Below, piece after piece: positions 41,353 through 49,929 of a DNA stretch of 64,000 bases. Origin of the DNA: Streptomyces sp. SID13726 (GTDB lineage Bacteria; Actinomycetota; Actinomycetes; Streptomycetales; Streptomycetaceae). The translations under genes and the position numbers were made by a program. The notes under the pieces are model-generated. The model saw nothing but the letters and a program-made list of their open reading frames with translations. It was not told the DNA's origin and made no database searches. The stretch spans positions 62,001-126,000 of the forward strand of contig NZ_JAAGLY010000023.1 in assembly GCF_010548375.1 (NCBI RefSeq). The letters are read 5' to 3'. The stretch's first letter is position 1, and the number at the start of each line of letters is the position of its first letter.

Positions 41353-41703
41353 GTGAGCGCCAACAGAAACGACACCCAGCACGACAAGCTGCCCATCCGG
41401 ATGCTGCACGACCGCGTACTCGTGCGGCAGGAGAACGGTGAGGGCGAGCGGCGGTCGGGCGGGGGCATCCTGATCCCGGCCACCGCGGCGGTCGGGCGTC
41501 GGCTGGCCTGGGCCGCGGTCGTCGCGGTGGGTCAGAACGTACGGACCGTGGAGCCGGGCGACCGGGTGCTGTACGACCCCGAGGACCGCGCCGAGGTCGA
41601 GGTGCGGGGTGTCGGGTACGTGCTCATGCGCGAGCGTGATCTGCATGCCGTGGCGGCGGACCGGTTCGAGGGCTCCGAGGACTCGACCGGCCTGTACCTC
41701 TGA
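41353..41703 (+). CDS. GroES-like co-chaperonin (orphan)
   Basis: A 116-residue protein of the GroES fold with IRMLHDRVLVRQE and a short mobile-loop-like segment ERRSGGGILIPATA. It is longer and more diverged than standard GroES and lies apart from any GroEL gene. It starts with GTG, 45 bp after DUF3618. A perfect 34-bp palindromic terminator follows. It may act as a GroES variant or a distinct adaptor; this cannot be told from sequence. Confidence 0.78.
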   Translation: MSANRNDTQHDKLPIRMLHDRVLVRQENGEGERRSGGGILIPATAAVGRRLAWAAVVAVGQNVRTVEPGDRVLYDPEDRAEVEVRGVGYVLMRERDLHAVAADRFEGSEDSTGLYL

Positions 41704-41714
41704 AACGGCGGTAC

Positions 41715-41748
41715 AAAGGGGCTGGTGACCATGGTCACCAGCCCCTTT
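41715..41748 (+). terminator. 34-bp perfect palindrome terminator
   Basis: The sequence 41715-41748 is a complete inverted repeat with a 17-bp half and is followed by TTTGTCGTT. It ends the groES-like transcript just before the sugE leader. Confidence 0.85.
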
Positions 41749-41774
41749 TGTCGTTCCTTTGCTAGCTTTGAAGG

Positions 41775-41834
41775 TGTCCGCCCGACGAGACGCGCCGTAC
41801 CGGGATCGACGTAGAGGTACAGGAAAGACGACGC
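41775..41834 (+). promoter_or_regulatory. guanidine-III (ykkC-III) riboswitch
   Basis: The region carries GACGAG at 41784-41789, GCGCCGTACC at 41792-41801 and AGGAAAGACGACGC at 41821-41834, matching the conserved blocks of the Thermobifida guanidine-III aptamer from memory. P1 pairs CCCG (41781-41784) with CGGG (41801-41804). P2 pairs GCGCCGT (41792-41798) with ACGACGC (41828-41834) with one C-A mismatch. An extra 14-nt hairpin interrupts the aptamer. It lies 37 bases upstream of the guanidinium exporter sugE, its usual target. Confidence 0.75.
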
Positions 41835-41865
41835 ACCCCTGTCAGAGATCGTGTCTCGGAGGTGC
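41833..41865 (+). promoter_or_regulatory. RBS-sequestering hairpin of sugE
   Basis: GCACC (41833-41837) pairs with GGTGC (41861-41865), with a smaller GAGA/TCTC stem inside. This buries the GGAGGTG Shine-Dalgarno (41858-41864) of sugE. Its left arm overlaps the last two bases of riboswitch P2, so ligand binding could free the RBS. Confidence 0.55.
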
Positions 41866-41870
41866 CTGTC

Positions 41871-42191
41871 ATGGCCTGGGTTCTGCTCGTCGTCGCCGGT
41901 CTGCTGGAGGTCGGCTGGTCGATCGGGATGAAGTACACCGACGGTTTCACCCGCCTCGTGCCCAGCCTGTTCACCGGCGCGGGCATCGTCGCCAGCATGC
42001 TCCTGCTGTCGTACGCCGCCAAGGACCTCCCCATCGGGACCGCCTACGGCGTCTGGGTCGGGATCGGTGCGGCCGGGGCGGCGGTGCTCGGCATGGTGGT
42101 GCTGGGTGAGCCCGTCACCGCCGCCCGGATCTTCTTCGTGTGCCTGCTGCTGGTCGCCGTGGTGGGGCTGAAGGCGACCTCGGGTCACTGA
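41871..42191 (+). CDS. sugE: guanidinium exporter of the SMR family (Gdx, formerly SugE)
   Basis: A 106-residue four-helix small multidrug resistance protein. The Gdx/SugE signature GLLEVGWSIGMKYTDGFTR includes the essential Glu of helix 1. It exports guanidinium in exchange for protons. GGAGGTG lies eight bases upstream of ATG 41871, which is preferred over the GTG at 41862. The upstream guanidine-III riboswitch supports the substrate. Confidence 0.92.
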   Translation: MAWVLLVVAGLLEVGWSIGMKYTDGFTRLVPSLFTGAGIVASMLLLSYAAKDLPIGTAYGVWVGIGAAGAAVLGMVVLGEPVTAARIFFVCLLLVAVVGLKATSGH

Positions 42192-42198
42192 GCGCGGG

Positions 42199-44616
42199 TC
42201 ATTCCCGCCGGGACGTCGTCACCGGGCCGCCGCCCGCTGTCGTTCCTCCGGTCGAGCCGTCCGTCGTACCGCCGCCGGTGGCGTCACCCGTCGTACCGCC
42301 GTCGGTGGTGCCGCCGGTCGAGGTGTCCCCGGTGGTGCCGCCGGTCGTGGTGCCGCCGTCGGTGGTGCCGCCGGTCGTCGTGGTGCCGCCGGTGGTGCCG
42401 CCCGTCGTGGTGGTGCCGCCGGTGGCGTCACCCGTCGTGCCGCCGTTGTTCTGGCCCTGGGTCTGGCCCTGCGTCTGGCCCTGGGTGTCCTGGCCGCCGG
42501 TGGTGTCGCCCGTGGTGCCGCCGTCGTCCTGGCCGCCCGTGGTCGGGTCGGTGGGGGCCTGGCTGCTCGGGGCCTGGTTCTCGGCGCCCGCCTGGAGTTC
42601 GAGGTCGAAGTCGGAGACCGGCTTCCCCTTGAGCGCGGCCTTGGTGTACTGCGCCCAGATCTCGGCCGGCGGGCCACCGCCGTTGACGCGCTCCAGGCCC
42701 AACGCGCCGTACAGCGACTTGTGCGCGGCGGTCACCGGGTCCTGGCCCATCACGGAGACGACCGTGGCGAGTTCGGGGGTGTAGCCCGCGAACCAGGCCG
42801 CGGTGTCCTCCTCGGCGGTGCCGGTCTTGCCCGCGGCGGGCCGGTCGGCGCCCTGGGCCGCGGTGGCGGTGCCGTTGTCGACGACGCTCTGCAGGATCGA
42901 GGTGGTGGTGTCGGCGGCCTCGCGGCTGATGGCCTGGGTGGTCTTCTGCGCGGGCAGCTCGACGTTCTCCGTGCCGTCCTTGGTGATCTTGTCGATCATC
43001 GTGTACGTGCCGTGCTTGCCGTGGTTCGCGAGCGTGGCGTAGGCCTCCGCCATGTCGAGCACGCTCGCGGTGTTCACGCCGAGCGCGATCGAGGGGGACG
43101 CCGTGAGGTCGGGGGTGTCGGCCGGGATGCCCATGTCGATCGCGGTCTGCTTGACCTTGTCGGAGCCGACGTCGACGGCCATCTGCGCGTACACCGAGTT
43201 GACGGACTTGTCGGTGGCCTCGCGGACGGTGATCTCGCCGTAGGAGCCCTGGTCCTCGTTCTCCGGGGCGTAGGTGCCGCCGCTCCACCCCACGACCGGG
43301 CGCTTGTTGGTGCCGTCGTAGTAGGTGTTCGGGGTGATGAGCTGGCCGTCCTGGGTCTCGGAGTGGTTCTGGACGGCGGCGGCGAAGACGAGGGACTTGA
43401 AGATGGAGCCGACCTGGAAGTCGCCGCGGGTCGCGCCGTTCGTGTACTGCTTGACGTAGTCGATGCCGCCGTACATCGCGACGACCTTGCCGGTCTTCGG
43501 GTCGACCGAAGCGCCGCCCGCGCGGACGTAGTTGTCGGCCTTGTTGTTCTTCTTGTCGAGCTTCTTCATCACCTGGTCGTCGACGGCCTTCACGAAGGCG
43601 TCCTGCTTGCTCTTGTCCAGGGTGGTGGTGATCCGGTAGCCGCCGGCCTCCAACTCGTCCGTGGTGACGATCTTGTTGGTGGTCAGGTAGTCCTTGATCG
43701 CCTGCACGATGTAGCCGCGCTGCCCGGACAGGCCGGTGGAGACGGTCTGTTCCTTCGGCATCGGGAACTTCAGGCCGGTGCGCGCCGACTCGGCCAGCCA
43801 GCCCTTCTTGACCATGCCGTCCAGGACGTAGTTCCAGCGGGCCTCGGCGGCCGCCTTGTTCTCGGGGTGCGCGACGACGTCGTACTCGCTCGGCGCGTTG
43901 ACCAGTGCGGCGAGATAGGCGGCGCGGGCCGGGTCGAGGTCGATGGCGTCCTTGCCGTAGTAGGCCTGGGCGGCGGCCTGGATGCCGTAGGCGTTGCGGC
44001 CGAAGTAGCTGGTGTTGAGGTAGCCCTCCAGGATCTCGTCCTTGGACTTCTCGCGGTCCAGCTTGATCGAGATGAAGAACTCCTTGGCCTTGCGGGTGAC
44101 CGTCTGCTCCTGGGCCAGGTAGTAGTTCTTCACGTACTGCTGGGTGATGGTGGAGCCGGACTGCTTGCCCTTGCCGGTGGCGGTGTTCCAGGCGGCGCGG
44201 AGCATGGCCTTGGGGTCGACCGCGGACTCGGTGTAGAAGTCGCGGTCCTCGGCGGCCAGGATGGCGTGCTGCGCGTCCTTGGAGATCTGCGCGAGGGTGG
44301 TGTTCTCGCGGTTGACCTCGCCGTCGCGGGCGAGCTGGCTGCCGTCGGCGTAGAGGTAGACGTTGGACTGCTTGGTGGCGAGGGCGTTGGCCGGCGGGAT
44401 CTTGACCATGGAGTAGCCGAGGTAGAACAGGCCGGCCAGGAGGAGCACGCCGAGGACGAAGGTGCCCAGCACCATGCGCCAGGTCGGGATCAGCCGTCGC
44501 CAGCCCGTGCGCTTCGGCCGCTTGGGCTTCTTGGCCTTCTCACCGCCGGGCTCTTCAGCCGCCTGCGGGTCTCTCGGTGCCCAGCCCTCGGTCGGCTGTT
44601 GCGGCTGGTCGCTCAT
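42199..44616 (-). CDS. class A penicillin-binding protein with Gly/Thr-rich tail
   Basis: An 805-residue bifunctional peptidoglycan synthase. One membrane segment (about residues 45-66) precedes a glycosyltransferase-51 domain (ILAAEDRDFYTESAV, GSTITQQYVKNYY) and a transpeptidase domain with SxxK (GSIFKSLV), SxN (SVNSVYAQ) and KTGT (AGKTGTAE). The last ~110 residues are a TTGGTT-type low-complexity tail, encoded by a short repeat region. ATG 44616 has AGGAG 12 bases upstream. It is divergent from an ABC-2 exporter. It builds cell wall during growth or sporulation. Confidence 0.92.
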   Translation of the reverse strand: MSDQPQQPTEGWAPRDPQAAEEPGGEKAKKPKRPKRTGWRRLIPTWRMVLGTFVLGVLLLAGLFYLGYSMVKIPPANALATKQSNVYLYADGSQLARDGEVNRENTTLAQISKDAQHAILAAEDRDFYTESAVDPKAMLRAAWNTATGKGKQSGSTITQQYVKNYYLAQEQTVTRKAKEFFISIKLDREKSKDEILEGYLNTSYFGRNAYGIQAAAQAYYGKDAIDLDPARAAYLAALVNAPSEYDVVAHPENKAAAEARWNYVLDGMVKKGWLAESARTGLKFPMPKEQTVSTGLSGQRGYIVQAIKDYLTTNKIVTTDELEAGGYRITTTLDKSKQDAFVKAVDDQVMKKLDKKNNKADNYVRAGGASVDPKTGKVVAMYGGIDYVKQYTNGATRGDFQVGSIFKSLVFAAAVQNHSETQDGQLITPNTYYDGTNKRPVVGWSGGTYAPENEDQGSYGEITVREATDKSVNSVYAQMAVDVGSDKVKQTAIDMGIPADTPDLTASPSIALGVNTASVLDMAEAYATLANHGKHGTYTMIDKITKDGTENVELPAQKTTQAISREAADTTTSILQSVVDNGTATAAQGADRPAAGKTGTAEEDTAAWFAGYTPELATVVSVMGQDPVTAAHKSLYGALGLERVNGGGPPAEIWAQYTKAALKGKPVSDFDLELQAGAENQAPSSQAPTDPTTGGQDDGGTTGDTTGGQDTQGQTQGQTQGQNNGGTTGDATGGTTTTGGTTGGTTTTGGTTDGGTTTGGTTGDTSTGGTTDGGTTGDATGGGTTDGSTGGTTAGGGPVTTSRRE
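42280..42560. repeat. low-complexity Gly/Thr-coding repeats in PBP tail
   Basis: Imperfect short repeats built around CCGCCGGTNGTGGTGCCGCC encode the TTGG-rich C-terminus of the penicillin-binding protein. Such tracts often vary in length between strains. Confidence 0.75.
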
Positions 44617-44819
44617 CTCGTGCACGGACTCCTGTTTCGCGTCGTACGTTCCCGTACGACCTCGTACGCCTTCTGCGCCCCCTGTTGAAGACTCTCGCAC
44701 CATGCGTTCCGTTCCCGGATATGGCGCGCGTCTCGCCCAGGAAAATGGGTGGCCCGCCTCGTCACCTGCGCACTAGGCTCCTGCGCTTCGGTGTCGGCGG
44801 GCCGAGGAGGGCTGTGGAT

Positions 44820-45620
44820 GTGGGTTCCGGGCGGTTGTACGCGGCCGTCGCGGCGGGGGGATTCAGACGGTACGCGACCTACCGGGCGGCGACGCTCGCA
44901 GGGGTGTTCACCAACACCGCTTTCGGTGTGATCCTCGTCTACACGTATCTGGCGCTGTGGGACGAGAAGCCCCATCTCGGGGGCTACGACCAGGCGCAGG
45001 CGGTGACTTACGTGTGGCTGGGGCAGTGCCTCTACGCGACGCTGGCGATCCAGGGCGGCGGCGCCGAGAAGGACCTGATGGACCGGATCCGCACGGGCGA
45101 GATCGCGGTCGACCTGTACCGGCCGGTCGACCTTCAACTGTGGTGGCTTTCCCACGACTTGGGGCGCTCGATGTTCCAGATGCTGGGACGCGGGGTGATC
45201 CCCTTCGTGTTCGGCGCGCTCTTCTTCCCGATGGCGCTGCCCACGGACGTCACCTCCTGGGCGGCCCTGCTGGTCGCGCTGTTCCTCGCGATGACGGTCA
45301 GCTTCGGGATCCGCTACCTGGGCGCGCTGAGCGCGTTCTGGCTCATGGACAGCCAGGGCGTCGCCCAGACCCTGATGATCACGGGGGTCTTCTTCTCGGG
45401 CATGGTCCTGCCGCTGAACGCCTTCCCCGGTGAGTTCGGCGAGATCGTGCGGGTGCTGCCGTGGGCGGCGCTGATCCAGATGCCGGCGGACGTGCTGATG
45501 GGGGAGACCGACCCGCTCGGGGCGTTCGCCTTCCAGGCGGTGTGGGCGGTGGCGCTGCTGGCGGCCGGGCGGCTGCTTCAGCGGGCGGCGACCCGGCGGG
45601 TGGTGGTGCAGGGTGGCTGA
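44820..45620 (+). CDS. ABC-2 type exporter permease, first subunit
   Basis: A 266-residue ABC2_membrane_6 (PF06182-type) permease with six hydrophobic segments. The segment EKDLMDRIRTGEIAVDLYRPVDLQ is characteristic of this family. The second GTG at 44820 is chosen because AGGAGG lies eight bases before it. It overlaps the next permease by 8 bp. Together with the next two genes it forms an exporter; related systems include the viologen exporter of cyanobacteria. Substrate unknown. Confidence 0.82.
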   Translation: MGSGRLYAAVAAGGFRRYATYRAATLAGVFTNTAFGVILVYTYLALWDEKPHLGGYDQAQAVTYVWLGQCLYATLAIQGGGAEKDLMDRIRTGEIAVDLYRPVDLQLWWLSHDLGRSMFQMLGRGVIPFVFGALFFPMALPTDVTSWAALLVALFLAMTVSFGIRYLGALSAFWLMDSQGVAQTLMITGVFFSGMVLPLNAFPGEFGEIVRVLPWAALIQMPADVLMGETDPLGAFAFQAVWAVALLAAGRLLQRAATRRVVVQGG

Positions 45621-46446
45621 GACCTTCGCCGGCACGTCCAGGGCGCGGGAGGGCCTGCGGGCCTATCTGCTGATCGCCGGGATGTGGATCCGGTCCTCCA
45701 TGGCCTACCGCACCTCCTTCGTCTTCACGGCGGTCGGCAACTTGGTGGTGACCGCCATGGACTTCGCCTCGATCCTGCTGATGTTCGCGCAGGTCGACTC
45801 GCTGGGCGGCTGGACACTGCCCGAGATCGCCTTCCTCTACGGCCTCTCGGTGACCGCCTTCGGCCTCGCCGACCTGGTGCTCGGCTCGATGGACGTGCTG
45901 GGCGCCCGGATCCGCGACGGCTCCTTCGACATCCTGCTGGTGCGGCCCGCGCCGGTGCTCGCGCAGATCGGCGCGGACCGCTTCGCGCTGCGCCGCCTCG
46001 GCCGGATCCTCCAGGGCGCGGTGGTGCTGGGCTGGGCGCTGACGGCGGTCCACGTGGAGTGGAGCGCGGCGAAGGTGCTGCTGGTGCCGGTCATGGTGGT
46101 CAGCGGCGCGGTGATCTTCAGCGCGCTGTTCGTGGCGGGCGCGGCCTTCCAGATCTACGCGCAGGACGCGAGCGAGGTCCAGAACGCGTTCACCTACGGC
46201 GGTACGACCCTGCTCCAGTACCCGCCGACGGTGTTCGGGAAGGACTTCGTGCGGGGCGTGACCTTCATGCTCCCGCTCGCCTTCGTCAACTGGGTGCCCG
46301 CCTCCTATGTGCTGGGGCGGCCGTACCCGCTGGCGCTGCCCGACTGGGCGGCCTTCGCGCCGCCGCTGGTGGCGCTGGCGTGCAGTGTGCTGGCCGGGCT
46401 GGCCTGGCGGGCGGGTCTCGGTTCATATCGGAGTACGGGGAGTTAG
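45613..46446 (+). CDS. ABC-2 type exporter permease, second subunit
   Basis: A 277-residue permease of the same family as its upstream neighbour, with six hydrophobic segments and GARIRDGSFDILLVRPAPVL in the equivalent loop. GTG 45613 overlaps the first permease. The ATPase follows two bases later. The two half-permeases probably heterodimerise. Confidence 0.85.
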   Translation: MAETFAGTSRAREGLRAYLLIAGMWIRSSMAYRTSFVFTAVGNLVVTAMDFASILLMFAQVDSLGGWTLPEIAFLYGLSVTAFGLADLVLGSMDVLGARIRDGSFDILLVRPAPVLAQIGADRFALRRLGRILQGAVVLGWALTAVHVEWSAAKVLLVPVMVVSGAVIFSALFVAGAAFQIYAQDASEVQNAFTYGGTTLLQYPPTVFGKDFVRGVTFMLPLAFVNWVPASYVLGRPYPLALPDWAAFAPPLVALACSVLAGLAWRAGLGSYRSTGS

Positions 46447-46448
46447 CG

Positions 46449-47465
46449 ATGGACGTGGCCATGGGCTCGGCGGCGGACGCCTTCATTGAACTCGACCACG
46501 TCGAGAAGGTCTTCGACGTGCGCAAGAAGACCGGCTTCCTGAAACGCGAGCGGCGCCAGGTGCGGGCGGTCGACTCGATCTCCTTCACCGTGGCGCGCGG
46601 CGAGATGGTCGGGTACATCGGCCCGAACGGCGCCGGCAAGTCGACCACCATCAAGATGCTGACCGGCATCCTGACCCCGTCCGGCGGCCGGCTGCGGGTG
46701 GCCGGCATCGACCCGTCCCGCGAACGCACCCGGCTGGCGCACCGGATCGGGGTCGTCTTCGGCCAGCGGACCACCCTGTGGTGGGACCTCCCGCTGATCG
46801 ACTCCTACAAGCTGATGCACCGCATGTACCGCATCCCGGACGCCCGTTACCGCGAGAACCTCGACCGCTGTGTCGAACTCCTCGAACTGAACGCCCTGTT
46901 GGACGTCCCGGTACGCCAGCTCTCGCTCGGCCAGCGGATGCGCGGCGACATCGCGGCGGCCCTGCTGCACGACCCCGAGGTGCTGTACCTGGACGAGCCG
47001 ACGATCGGGCTCGACGTCATCTCCAAGGCCAAGGTGCGGGGATTCCTGCGGGAGTTGAACACCGAGCGCGGCACCACGGTCCTGCTCACCACCCACGACC
47101 TCCAGGACATCGAGCAGCTCTGCTCCCGTGTGATGGTCATCGACCACGGGCGCCTGATGTACGACGGTCCCCTCACCGGCCTGCACGAGGTGGGCGAGAG
47201 CGAGCGCACGCTCGTCGTGGACCTGGAGCGGGAGCTGCCGCCGATCGAGGCGGCGCCGGCGCGGGTGGTGAAGGTGGAGGGACCCCGGCAGTGGCTCTCC
47301 TTCCCGGCCTCCGAGTCGGCGGCGGCGCTGGTGGCCCGGGTGGCGGCGGAGTACCCGCTGGTGGACCTCTCGGTGCGGGAGCCGGACATCGAGGCGGTGA
47401 TCGCGAAGATGCTGTATTCCATGGGGGGCACCCCCACACCTCCGCCCGAGCGATCGGTCTCGTAG
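46449..47465 (+). CDS. ABC exporter ATP-binding protein
   Basis: A 338-residue ATPase. Walker A (GPNGAGKST), the signature LSLGQRMRGD, Walker B LYLDEPTIGL and the switch His (LTTHDLQDIE) are in the first 235 residues, and a C-terminal domain of ~100 residues follows. ATG 46449 is two bases after the second permease. It powers the two ABC-2 subunits. Confidence 0.92.
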   Translation: MDVAMGSAADAFIELDHVEKVFDVRKKTGFLKRERRQVRAVDSISFTVARGEMVGYIGPNGAGKSTTIKMLTGILTPSGGRLRVAGIDPSRERTRLAHRIGVVFGQRTTLWWDLPLIDSYKLMHRMYRIPDARYRENLDRCVELLELNALLDVPVRQLSLGQRMRGDIAAALLHDPEVLYLDEPTIGLDVISKAKVRGFLRELNTERGTTVLLTTHDLQDIEQLCSRVMVIDHGRLMYDGPLTGLHEVGESERTLVVDLERELPPIEAAPARVVKVEGPRQWLSFPASESAAALVARVAAEYPLVDLSVREPDIEAVIAKMLYSMGGTPTPPPERSVS

Positions 47466-47497
47466 CCGTGCGGTGAGGGAACTCGTAGGCTGACGGC

Positions 47498-48268
47498 ATG
47501 ACCGACGAGCTTCCAGAACTCAGGGCTTCCGACGCCGATCGCGAGCGAGTCGCCGAGGTTTTGCGGGACGCCCTCGCCGAGGGGCGGCTCGACATGGAGG
47601 AGTTCGAGGAGCGGCTGGAGGCGACGTACCGGGCCCGGACGTACGGCGAGCTCACGCCGATCACCCGGGACCTGCCGGTCGGACAGGTGGTCGCGCCCAA
47701 GGTCGACATGGTGAAGAGGCCCGAGCAGGACGGGAGTTGGCCGTCCCGGATCGTCGGCGGCGAGGGCTCCTCGACCTGGGCCGTCGCCATCATGTCCGGG
47801 TTCCAGCGCCGGGGGCGGTGGACCGTGCCCAGGCGGTTCAACTGCTTCGCCTTCTGGGGCGGCGGGGAGATCGACCTGCGCGACGCGAACTTCGCCGACG
47901 GCGAGGTCGAGATCAACTGCGTCGCGATCATGGGCGGGGTGCAGGTGATCGTTCCGCCGGGCGTCGAGGTCGTGGTCCGCGGCATCGGGATCATGGGCGG
48001 CTTCGACCACCGCGAGGAGGGTGTGCAGGGGGATCCCGGGGCGCCCCGGGTCGTCGTCACCGGATTCGCGTTCTGGGGTGGCGTGGGGGTCGAGCGCAAG
48101 CTGACCAAGGCGGCCCGGCAGCGGCTCCGGGAGGAGCGGCGGCAGCAGCGGCTGGAGCGGCGCGAGGCCGTTCGGGAGCTGAAGGAGTCGATCCGGGACG
48201 ATGCGTACGAGGCGCATCGCAGGATGCTGGAGGGGCACCGGGAGCGTCGCCGACGGGGGGAGGACTGA
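47498..48268 (+). CDS. DUF1707 and LiaF-like cell-envelope stress protein
   Basis: A 256-residue protein. The DUF1707 domain (LRASDADRERVAEVLRDALA, LDMEEFEERL) covers residues 8-60. A cell-wall-active antibiotics response (LiaF-like) beta-helix follows (FAFWGGGEIDLRDA, VAIMGGVQVIVPP). A charged coiled-coil tail ends it. The family appears in actinobacterial envelope stress. It follows the ABC exporter by 33 bp and may report on its substrate. No membrane segment is seen. Confidence 0.8.
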   Translation: MTDELPELRASDADRERVAEVLRDALAEGRLDMEEFEERLEATYRARTYGELTPITRDLPVGQVVAPKVDMVKRPEQDGSWPSRIVGGEGSSTWAVAIMSGFQRRGRWTVPRRFNCFAFWGGGEIDLRDANFADGEVEINCVAIMGGVQVIVPPGVEVVVRGIGIMGGFDHREEGVQGDPGAPRVVVTGFAFWGGVGVERKLTKAARQRLREERRQQRLERREAVRELKESIRDDAYEAHRRMLEGHRERRRRGED

Positions 48269-48316
48269 GGGGTTCGTCGGCGGGTGCGGGTGCGGGTGAT
48301 GGTGCGGGTGCGTGGT

Positions 48317-48385
48317 GGCTGGTCGCACGGTCATCCCGAGCCGCACCCACTGCTTTTGGGGGCGCGGGGAGCTGCGCGACCAGCC
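48317..48385. repeat. dispersed GC-rich element, copy 2, forming a stem-loop
   Basis: The core AGGGGCGCGGGG-like GGGGGCGCGGGGAGCTGCGC begins at 48358. GGCTGGTCGC (48317-48326) pairs with GCGACCAGCC (48376-48385), so the copy forms a long hairpin between convergent genes and probably terminates both. Confidence 0.6.
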
Positions 48386-48400
48386 CTCACCGGCCGGCAC

Positions 48401-49735
48401 CTACAGCCGGGCCGCCACCGACCCCGTCAGATCCCGAAGGGCGAACGTGTCGGCCATCCGCTCATAACCCCGGTCGTTCGGATGCAGCCGGTCCCCCGAG
48501 TCGTACAGCGACCGCAGCCGCCGCGGGTCGTACGGATCCCGTACCGCCTTGTCGAAGTCGACCACCGCGTCGTAGACCTTGCCCGACCTGATCTCCGCGT
48601 TGATGGTCTCGCGGACGTTCTCGCGGGCCGCGGTCCAGGTCGGGCGGTCGCCGAAGGGCATGAGGGTCGCGCCGACGACCTTGATGCCGTGGGCGTGCGC
48701 CTGGCGGACCAGGTCACGGAGCCCGGCGACGATCTTGTGCGGGTCGGCGAGGCCCGGGTTGCGGAGGATGTCGTTGACGCCGAGGTCGATCACGACGACC
48801 TTGACGTTGGGGCGTTCGAGCACGTCACGGGTGAAGCGGCGGATGCCGGCCTGGTTCTCCAGGGGGCGCCCGCGGGCGTCCGCGAGGACCTGGTTGCCGC
48901 CGATGCCCGCATTGACGACGCTGTAGCGGGGCAGGTGCTGCCCGTCGGCGAGAGCCGTGCGCAGACGCCGGTTCAGATAGTCCGGCCAGCGGTTGTTCGC
49001 GTTGGCCGTCGAGTTCTTCCCGTCCGTGAGCGAGTCGCCGAACGCGACCACCGTGCCGTACGCCTCGTCACCGAGCACGTCCAGCGCGGTCAGATACCGC
49101 CAGCTGTCCACCTGCTCGGTGTACCCGGTGCCGGTCAGGTCCTCGGTGAGGTCGCCCTCGGCGGCGTACGACGTCTGCCGGGCCGTCGGGTGGTAGGTGA
49201 CCGGACCGGACAGGGTCGGGGAGTAGGTGGTGACCAGGACGTCACCGCCCGCCGGGACGGCCAGCGCGACGGCGTCGCTGAGCACCTGCGCCCCGGCCGC
49301 GATGATCACCGTGGTGTTGCCGGCGAAGGTGAGCCGCCGCATGGTGCCCGTGGTGGCCGCGGCGGTCTCCCTGCCGGCGGCCAGCGCGATGGAGGCGTGG
49401 GTGATGGTCAGCGCGCTCCGGCCGTAGAGATTGGACAGCGTGATACGGGCACTCGTACCGCCGACACTGGTGTGGACGACGTTGCGGACGGAGCGGCCCG
49501 CCATGCCCTCGGTCTGGGTGCCGGGCTCGGCGCCGACCGGGGAGGCGGACCAGGCGCCCACCCAGAGCCCGGCGGAGGCGGGTGCGGCGGAGGGGCGCGA
49601 GGGCCGTGAGCCGGACAGCGAGGTCCGGTCCTTGGTGCCTGCGTCGGCCGCCACTCCGACATAGATGGCGGTGGACATGGCCACGATCACGGCGACGATC
49701 GCGGCGAGCAGGGCGTAACCATGACGCCGTGTCAT
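48401..49735 (-). CDS. secreted SGNH/GDSL hydrolase
   Basis: A 444-residue exported esterase-type enzyme. An N-terminal membrane segment or signal (about residues 8-30) is followed by a beta-rich domain and the SGNH domain with block I GDSLTDG, block II VVNAGIGGNQ, block III GVNDI and block V HPND. Such proteins hydrolyse acetyl or acyl esters of polysaccharides or lipids. It is divergent from the DUF445 gene. Confidence 0.87.
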   Translation of the reverse strand: MTRRHGYALLAAIVAVIVAMSTAIYVGVAADAGTKDRTSLSGSRPSRPSAAPASAGLWVGAWSASPVGAEPGTQTEGMAGRSVRNVVHTSVGGTSARITLSNLYGRSALTITHASIALAAGRETAAATTGTMRRLTFAGNTTVIIAAGAQVLSDAVALAVPAGGDVLVTTYSPTLSGPVTYHPTARQTSYAAEGDLTEDLTGTGYTEQVDSWRYLTALDVLGDEAYGTVVAFGDSLTDGKNSTANANNRWPDYLNRRLRTALADGQHLPRYSVVNAGIGGNQVLADARGRPLENQAGIRRFTRDVLERPNVKVVVIDLGVNDILRNPGLADPHKIVAGLRDLVRQAHAHGIKVVGATLMPFGDRPTWTAARENVRETINAEIRSGKVYDAVVDFDKAVRDPYDPRRLRSLYDSGDRLHPNDRGYERMADTFALRDLTGSVAARL

Positions 49736-49929
49736 GTGGTGCTGTTCTCCTCAGGAGATGGGAGCCCGGGGCTCCGATCTGATGAACTCATCATGAGGCA
49801 TCGGACCCGGACAAGTGACCAGACCCCCTCCGGTTCCCCCGTCCGGTCAGACGCCGGGAACTCTTGTTCCGTTCCGGGAGTCGGTCAGGAAGGGACAATG
49901 TGTGAGGGATCACCGAACGGGTGGAGCGG

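Noticed and set aside
42140..42784. Plus-strand Pro/Val-rich frame opposite the PBP tail
   Set aside because: It is the antisense of the Gly/Thr repeat tail and has a valine-proline composition that mirrors the repeats.
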